NCBI GenBank assembly: GCA_036741695.1
Contig: DAINRU010000004.1
Coordinates: 60,646 to 124,645 of the forward strand
Length of the DNA stretch: 64,000 bases
Origin: JAFANK01 sp036741695
Lineage (GTDB): Bacteria > Vulcanimicrobiota > Vulcanimicrobiia > Eremiobacterales > Eremiobacteraceae
Direction of reading: 5' to 3'
The position numbers and the translations under genes are program-made. This document shows positions 60,280-64,000 of the stretch, piece by piece; within the stretch, counting starts at the first letter, position 1, and every line of letters starts with the position of its first letter. A model generated the notes under the pieces. It searched no databases. It was not told the DNA's origin and worked only from the letters and a program-made list of their open reading frames with translations.

Positions 60280-61860
60280 TTACTCGAGCGCTGGCGCTGC
60301 CGTGCGCTGCTGCAGGTGGCTACGTTCGTCCCGGAACATCGGAATCAGGATGGTCGTCAGGACAAAGGCCACCGCCAGCGCAAGGGCGACGTCGTCGAAC
60401 GCCGAGATGTAGGCCTGCTGCGTCAATTGTAAGTAGAGCACTCCGAGTGCTTTGGCGTTGGTCAGGCCGGGCGAACCGCCGTGCGAAGCGAGGCCGGCGG
60501 CCAGCTGCGAGAGCCGCGTCTGGGTGCCGATGCCATATTGGGTGATCGATTCGCCGAAACGCTCGAAGTGGAACTTCTGACGGTTGACGAGCCCAGTCGC
60601 GATAATGGCGATGCCAATCGATCCGCCGAGCGTCCGCGTCAGATTGAACAGTGACGACCCATCAGCTTTCTCTTGTGGTTTGAGCGAGACGAGCGCGAGA
60701 GCGCCCACTGACGTGAACAGAAACGGCAGCGACGCACCGCGCAGGATCTGCAAGAAGACGAGCCAGCCGAACGATGTCTGAGCGTTGATGAACCCGTTGC
60801 CCACGAGCGATGCGGTGAACAGGAGGATGCCAATGAACATGAGGATGCGCGGGTCGATAAACGACCCCAGCCGGCCGACCACCGGGAACAACAGTATGCT
60901 CACGAGTGCGGCGGGCAGAAGTACGAAGCCGATCTGCAGGGCGGTGTAGTGCAGAAGCAGCGACGCGAATAGCGGCAGGATGAAGATGGCGCCGAACAGC
61001 GCCGCGCCGAGCATGGCCCCCGCGATGGAACCGACGGCGAAGTTGCGGTTGGTGAAGATCCGCAGATTGATGAGTGGGTACTGGATGCGCAGTTCGATAA
61101 TGAGGAAGGCCACGAAGAAGGCAAGCGACGCCAGGCTCAACCAGATGATGAGCGGGGAATCGAACCAGCCGTCTTTTTGACCCTCCTGCAGCACAACTTG
61201 CATGGTGCCAAGCCATCCAGCGACGCAGACGAAGCCCCAAAAGTCGATGGGCGCGGAACGGCGCTTGGCGTTGGCCTCACGGTTCTCTCCGATAAGCAGC
61301 TGGCTCAGCACGACAGACACTGCCACGATCGGGACGTTGACGAAGAAGATCCACTGCCATGAGAGTGTGTCGGTGAGCCAACCGCCGAGCGTCGGTCCAA
61401 TTGCCGGACCGAGCGCGGCGCCGACGCCAAAAAGGGCCGAGGCCATAGACAGCTCCTGGGGTGGGAATGCCTCGAGCAGGATCGTGAGGGCGACCGGCAG
61501 TATCGCTCCGCCCCCGATCCCTTGCAGGATACGGAAGAAGACGAGCGACGGAAGATTCCAGGATATGCCGCACAAGAACGAGGCGATCACGAAGACGATC
61601 TGGCTGATCGCGAAATAGCGTTTTAACCCGAACGTGCTCGACATCCATCCGGTGGTTGGGATGATGATGACGTTGCTGATAAGGTAGCCGGTGATGACCC
61701 AGTCGATCTCGTCGACACCGGCGCCGAAACTCGACTGCATATTGGGAATGGCGACGTTGACGATGCTGGCGTCAAGCACCGCGATCAGGGCGGCGAGCAT
61801 CACCGGGATGGTGATGAGCCACTTGTTGCCTGTGATCAGTGGTTGCCGAAGCGTCTGCAT
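60280..61860 (-). CDS. emrB: DHA2/EmrB-type multidrug MFS transporter
   Basis: The 526-residue protein has the 14 membrane segments of the DHA2 family. Motifs are LDASIVNVAIPNMQ (TM1), WVITGYLISNVIIIPTTGWM (the motif D1-like stretch), LGPAIGPTLGGWL (motif C of exporters) and FFVNVPI. It works with EmrA, encoded directly upstream, to pump drugs across both membranes. It ends one base from the convergent TPR gene stop. A dispersed hairpin sits in the 49 bases between emrA and this ATG. Confidence 0.93.
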   Translation of the reverse strand: MQTLRQPLITGNKWLITIPVMLAALIAVLDASIVNVAIPNMQSSFGAGVDEIDWVITGYLISNVIIIPTTGWMSSTFGLKRYFAISQIVFVIASFLCGISWNLPSLVFFRILQGIGGGAILPVALTILLEAFPPQELSMASALFGVGAALGPAIGPTLGGWLTDTLSWQWIFFVNVPIVAVSVVLSQLLIGENREANAKRRSAPIDFWGFVCVAGWLGTMQVVLQEGQKDGWFDSPLIIWLSLASLAFFVAFLIIELRIQYPLINLRIFTNRNFAVGSIAGAMLGAALFGAIFILPLFASLLLHYTALQIGFVLLPAALVSILLFPVVGRLGSFIDPRILMFIGILLFTASLVGNGFINAQTSFGWLVFLQILRGASLPFLFTSVGALALVSLKPQEKADGSSLFNLTRTLGGSIGIAIIATGLVNRQKFHFERFGESITQYGIGTQTRLSQLAAGLASHGGSPGLTNAKALGVLYLQLTQQAYISAFDDVALALAVAFVLTTILIPMFRDERSHLQQRTAAPALE

Positions 61861-61875
61861 GATAATAATGAAGCA

Positions 61876-61893
61876 ACGGACCTTTAGGTCCGT
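61876..61893 (+). repeat. Dispersed hairpin element, copy F, inside the emr operon
   Basis: The consensus stem ACGGACC/GGTCCGT with loop TTTA, preceded by GAAGCA on the plus strand, lies between emrA and emrB. A decayed half copy (ACCTCTAAGTCCGTTT) follows at 61896-61911. As the operon runs on the minus strand, the element is inverted relative to transcription. Confidence 0.75.
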
Positions 61894-61909
61894 TTACCTC
61901 TAAGTCCGT

Positions 61910-63121
61910 TTAATGATTCGTCGTGTCGATCTGGACCTCGACGGACAGGCCCTGACGCAGCAAGCCCTCTGGATCCGAGCTCGGATCGATGGCGATGCGT
62001 ACCGGCACGCGCTGGACGACTTTGGTAAAGTTGCCGCTCGCGTTGTCGGGCGGGATCAGTGCGAAGGTCGCGCCCGTTGCGGCTGAGACGCTCTCGACGT
62101 TGCCTTTGAAGACACGATGTGGGAATGCATCGACGTGGATATCCGCGGGTTGACCCACCCGCACGTTGCTGATCTGCGTCTCCTTGAGGTTGGCGGTCAC
62201 CCAGAGGTGGCGCTGATCGGCCAGCGCCATGAGCGGTTGATCGACGGATACCGTATCACCGACGTTGACTGATTTCTTGCTGACCACGCCGTCCACGGGC
62301 GCGGTGATGAGAGTGTAGGACTCTTGCAGCCTTGCGTTGGCCAAAGCCGCAGCGGCTGCCTTGACCTGTGCCGCGCTCACCGCGGCTTGCGCAGACTTGA
62401 TCTGGGTAGATTCGGAACCGGTTCGCGCCTGCGCGAGTTGCGCCTGGCTCGCGAGCACGCCTGACTGCGCTTGGTCAAGCGTCGCACGCGCGGCTATCAC
62501 TCCCTGAGCCGCGGCATCGCGTTGCGCTACGGCTGTGGCGTATGCCGCTTGCGCCGCGTCGAGTTGCGACTGCGAGATCGCCCCCTCGCCCGCCAGCTCT
62601 CGGGCACGTGCCACGTCATGCTGAGCCTTCACCGCGTTTGCTTTGGCCGCGTCGAGGTCGCTTTGCGCTGTGGCGATGCGTTCTTGCGCGTCGAGCACGC
62701 CGCTCACCGATTCGGAGACGCCTGCCTGGGCCTGTGCTGTTTGCGCCGATGCGAGGGTCGATTGCTGTGGAACGGCGGTGGTGGCTGCTAGCAGGCTACT
62801 GACAGCCTGGTCGTACGCAGCCTGTGCCTGCTGGAGCGCGACTTTGTAGTCGCGATCGTCGATCTGCACGAGCTTGTCGCCCTTGCGCACGAATTGATTC
62901 TCTGAGACGTAGACGGAAGCGACCTGTCCCTTCACCCGCGGGCTGATGGTGGTGATGTTGCCCTCGATCTGCGCGTCGTCGGTCGACACATGGTGCGCGG
63001 CATAGATAAAGTACCGGATACCAAAGATCAATCCGATGACGAGGGCGATCGCGACGATGGGGACGATGATGCGGCGTTTTCGGCCGGCGGCCTGAGGCTC
63101 GTTCTCCGCGACAACAGCCAT
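61910..63121 (-). CDS. emrA: EmrA/HlyD-type membrane fusion protein
   Basis: The 403-residue periplasmic adaptor has one N-terminal membrane segment (IIVPIVAIALVIGLIFGIRYFI, about 17-38), then AAHHVSTDDAQIEGNITTISPRVKGQV. This is followed by a long Ala-rich coiled-coil hairpin (about 85-260), whose repetitive AQAQ/ATLDQAQSG wording is typical, and a beta-barrel (ITAPVDGVVSKKSVNVGDTV, VTANLKETQISNVRVGQPADI). It links EmrB to an outer-membrane channel, which is not encoded here. GGAGG ten bases before the ATG lies at the end of marR. Confidence 0.93.
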   Translation of the reverse strand: MAVVAENEPQAAGRKRRIIVPIVAIALVIGLIFGIRYFIYAAHHVSTDDAQIEGNITTISPRVKGQVASVYVSENQFVRKGDKLVQIDDRDYKVALQQAQAAYDQAVSSLLAATTAVPQQSTLASAQTAQAQAGVSESVSGVLDAQERIATAQSDLDAAKANAVKAQHDVARARELAGEGAISQSQLDAAQAAYATAVAQRDAAAQGVIAARATLDQAQSGVLASQAQLAQARTGSESTQIKSAQAAVSAAQVKAAAAALANARLQESYTLITAPVDGVVSKKSVNVGDTVSVDQPLMALADQRHLWVTANLKETQISNVRVGQPADIHVDAFPHRVFKGNVESVSAATGATFALIPPDNASGNFTKVVQRVPVRIAIDPSSDPEGLLRQGLSVEVQIDTTNH

Positions 63122-63126
63122 GGGGG

Positions 63127-63681
63127 TTATGCTTCCTCCAACTGAGGGATCTGCACCTCGCGAAGGCGCGAGCGCAGCTTATCGAGCAGTGCGACGAGCT
63201 GGCGTTTCTCTTGTTTATTCATGCCTGACATGATCACGTTGAGGGCTCGATGGTGAAAGGGGACAAACTTACGCATAAACTCGCGTCCCGCGGGCGTCAA
63301 CTGTGCGAGGACCATGCGGCGGTCTTCTGGATGATCGATACGCTTGACCATCCCGTCGGCGACAAGGCCATCGATGAGACCGGTGACGTTCGGTCTCGTC
63401 ACAACTAGGTATTCCCCGATTTCGGAAAGGGCCATGGCCTTTTCAGGCGTAGCGTTCAATGCCATGAGCACGTTGAGGCGGCCCGTGGACAGCTCGGCCT
63501 GCTTGCAATATGCGGACGCAAAATTCTCGAGATCAGCCGCGGTGCGCTTGAGCGTTAGTATCGCGTTAACGGTGTCGAAGTCCGTGACGCCATACCGTTC
63601 GGTGTATCGAGCGATGCCACGACGGATAAGGTCCATACCGTCCGGTTCGACCCCGCCGATGGTCCGGGGAGAAGACGCCAT
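63127..63681 (-). CDS. MarR-family transcriptional repressor of the emr operon
   Basis: The 184-residue winged-helix regulator has an N-terminal dimerisation part and the DNA-binding region LSEIGEYLVVTRPNVTGLIDGLVADGMVKRIDHPEDRRMVLAQLTPAG. The DxRxxxxxLT wing motif is intact (EDRRMVLAQLT). It is the first gene of marR-emrA-emrB; the emrA ATG follows after 5 bases. A perfect palindrome lies directly upstream of its -10 box, which implies autorepression relieved by a ligand. Confidence 0.92.
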   Translation of the reverse strand: MASSPRTIGGVEPDGMDLIRRGIARYTERYGVTDFDTVNAILTLKRTAADLENFASAYCKQAELSTGRLNVLMALNATPEKAMALSEIGEYLVVTRPNVTGLIDGLVADGMVKRIDHPEDRRMVLAQLTPAGREFMRKFVPFHHRALNVIMSGMNKQEKRQLVALLDKLRSRLREVQIPQLEEA

Positions 63682-63699
63682 AAGTAGTTCAGCTCCTAA

Positions 63700-63733
63700 T
63701 GGTTTAGCACCTAATTATAAACCACTAGTGGTT
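63700..63733. promoter_or_regulatory. Candidate MarR operator
   Basis: AACCACTAGTGGTT (63720-63733) is a perfect palindrome just upstream of the -10 box. A second inverted pair, TGGTTTA (63700-63706) and TAAACCA (63718-63724), flanks the -10. Together they would let a MarR dimer block the promoter. Confidence 0.6.
63714..63719 (-). promoter_or_regulatory. TATAAT -10 box of the marR-emrAB operon
   Basis: TATAAT on the minus strand is 32 bases before the marR ATG and is a perfect -10 match. No good -35 (TTGACA-like) is visible at the standard distance, so the promoter may be weak or activator-assisted. Confidence 0.6.
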
Positions 63734-63891
63734 ATTCCTGCACCACGGCTCGGCTCGGGGGTAGATAAAGTTGCGCTGGAGATGCGGTGGTTTTGGGAAC
63801 ACATAACCGTCCACTACAAACCTCAATGCGGGATGTGTTCATCTAGAAACGTGTGATGCCGGTCACCCTGGTTCTCTGAGCGGGTTATCCG
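63734..63891. other. AT-richer region with no clear gene
   Basis: Between the marR operator and the partial ORF I see no convincing gene or hairpin family copy. The base composition shifts towards A+T here compared with the previous 63 kb. Confidence 0.4.
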
Positions 63892-64000
63892 ATGCTGAAC
63901 TTAAGAAACGAAGAGCAATATCTCAGCGTTCATAAGGTAGAAGCCAACAACATGAAAAATCTAGATCAAACCCGTTGCTTTAAGTGCGAAACAGAGTGTA
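63892..64000 (+). CDS. Start of an unidentified Cys-rich ORF, partial
   Basis: This frame is open from ATG 63892 to the window end, with 36 codons visible and a stop (TGA 63877-63879) upstream. It begins MLNLRNEEQYLSVHKVEANN, and near the edge reads TRCFKCETEC, a Cys-x2-Cys-x3-Cys pattern. The stretch is clearly richer in A and T than the rest of the window. I cannot tell whether this is a small peptide or the beginning of a longer protein; an internal ATG at 63952 is an alternative start. Confidence 0.4.
   Translation, partial: MLNLRNEEQYLSVHKVEANNMKNLDQTRCFKCETEC

Noticed and set aside
63344..63856. A 170-codon plus-strand frame across the marR promoter
   Set aside because: It is antisense to the MarR winged helix and crosses the operator; no motif or ribosome site supports it.
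1..64000. tRNA, rRNA, CRISPR arrays, integrases and transposases
   Set aside because: I looked for their sequence hallmarks and found none. A tRNAscan-SE or Infernal run could still find a divergent RNA gene that the eye misses.

Overview
The window is 64 kb of gene-dense, high-G+C bacterial chromosome by eye, with no rRNA, tRNA, CRISPR array, transposase or phage gene that I can see. The cell is probably diderm: there is a putative outer-membrane barrel, a lipobox lipoprotein, an ETF-quinone oxidoreductase and an EmrAB-type pump. It also has SpoIID and SUF genes as seen in several Terrabacteria lineages. An uncultivated group such as Eremiobacterota (WPS-2) would fit, but that is inference; no marker gene in the window settles it.

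Layout. 1-3.3 kb: a LuxE-LuxC fatty-acid reductase pair cut by the window edge, then a small operon led by a metallo-beta-lactamase-fold hydrolase. 3.3-9.2 kb: a GH15 glucoamylase-like enzyme, two STAS proteins, and a large GAF-GAF-GAF-GGDEF-HD-GYP protein whose HD-GYP part has lost key residues. 9.4-16.1 kb: a complete Fe-S assembly island, with sufR and an IscU-like gene on the minus strand and sufC-sufB-sufD-Rieske-sufS-sufU on the plus strand; the two arms diverge from a promoter region whose two -35 boxes share a dyad. 16-21.4 kb: housekeeping genes (VOC protein, YbjQ family, BipA, SLOG protein, beta-CASP hydrolase). 21.5-29.5 kb: MeaB, DNA repair (HhH glycosylase, Pol IV, Ogt) and wall enzymes (PBP4-like, SpoIID). 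29.5-34.8 kb: a YhaO/YhaN-like nuclease-ATPase pair and HflX. 35-41.9 kb: a tightly overlapping exopolysaccharide operon resembling Pel (receiver protein, PelF-like, PelG-like, deacetylase, barrel). 42-53.5 kb: metabolism (CpdA-like phosphoesterase, aminotransferase, SerA, histidine phosphatase, MFS exporter, M14 deacylase, GH125, ETF-QO) and a lipoprotein. 53.5-60.3 kb: an HTH-MBL fusion, a 1426-residue FecR/Ig-like repeat protein and a divergent TPR protein. 60.3-63.7 kb: a marR-emrA-emrB efflux operon. The last 0.3 kb is visibly AT-richer and holds the start of a Cys-rich ORF.

A family of short hairpins (stem ACGGACC/GGTCCGT, usually loop TTTA) recurs between genes across the window. Some copies look like terminators; others lie inside operons, and several appear as variants in clusters. 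It is the most distinctive structural signal here that gene annotation alone does not explain. Where the start codon looked wrong for the longest frame I chose an internal start and say so. Domain and family calls come from motif recognition by eye, not from a database search.
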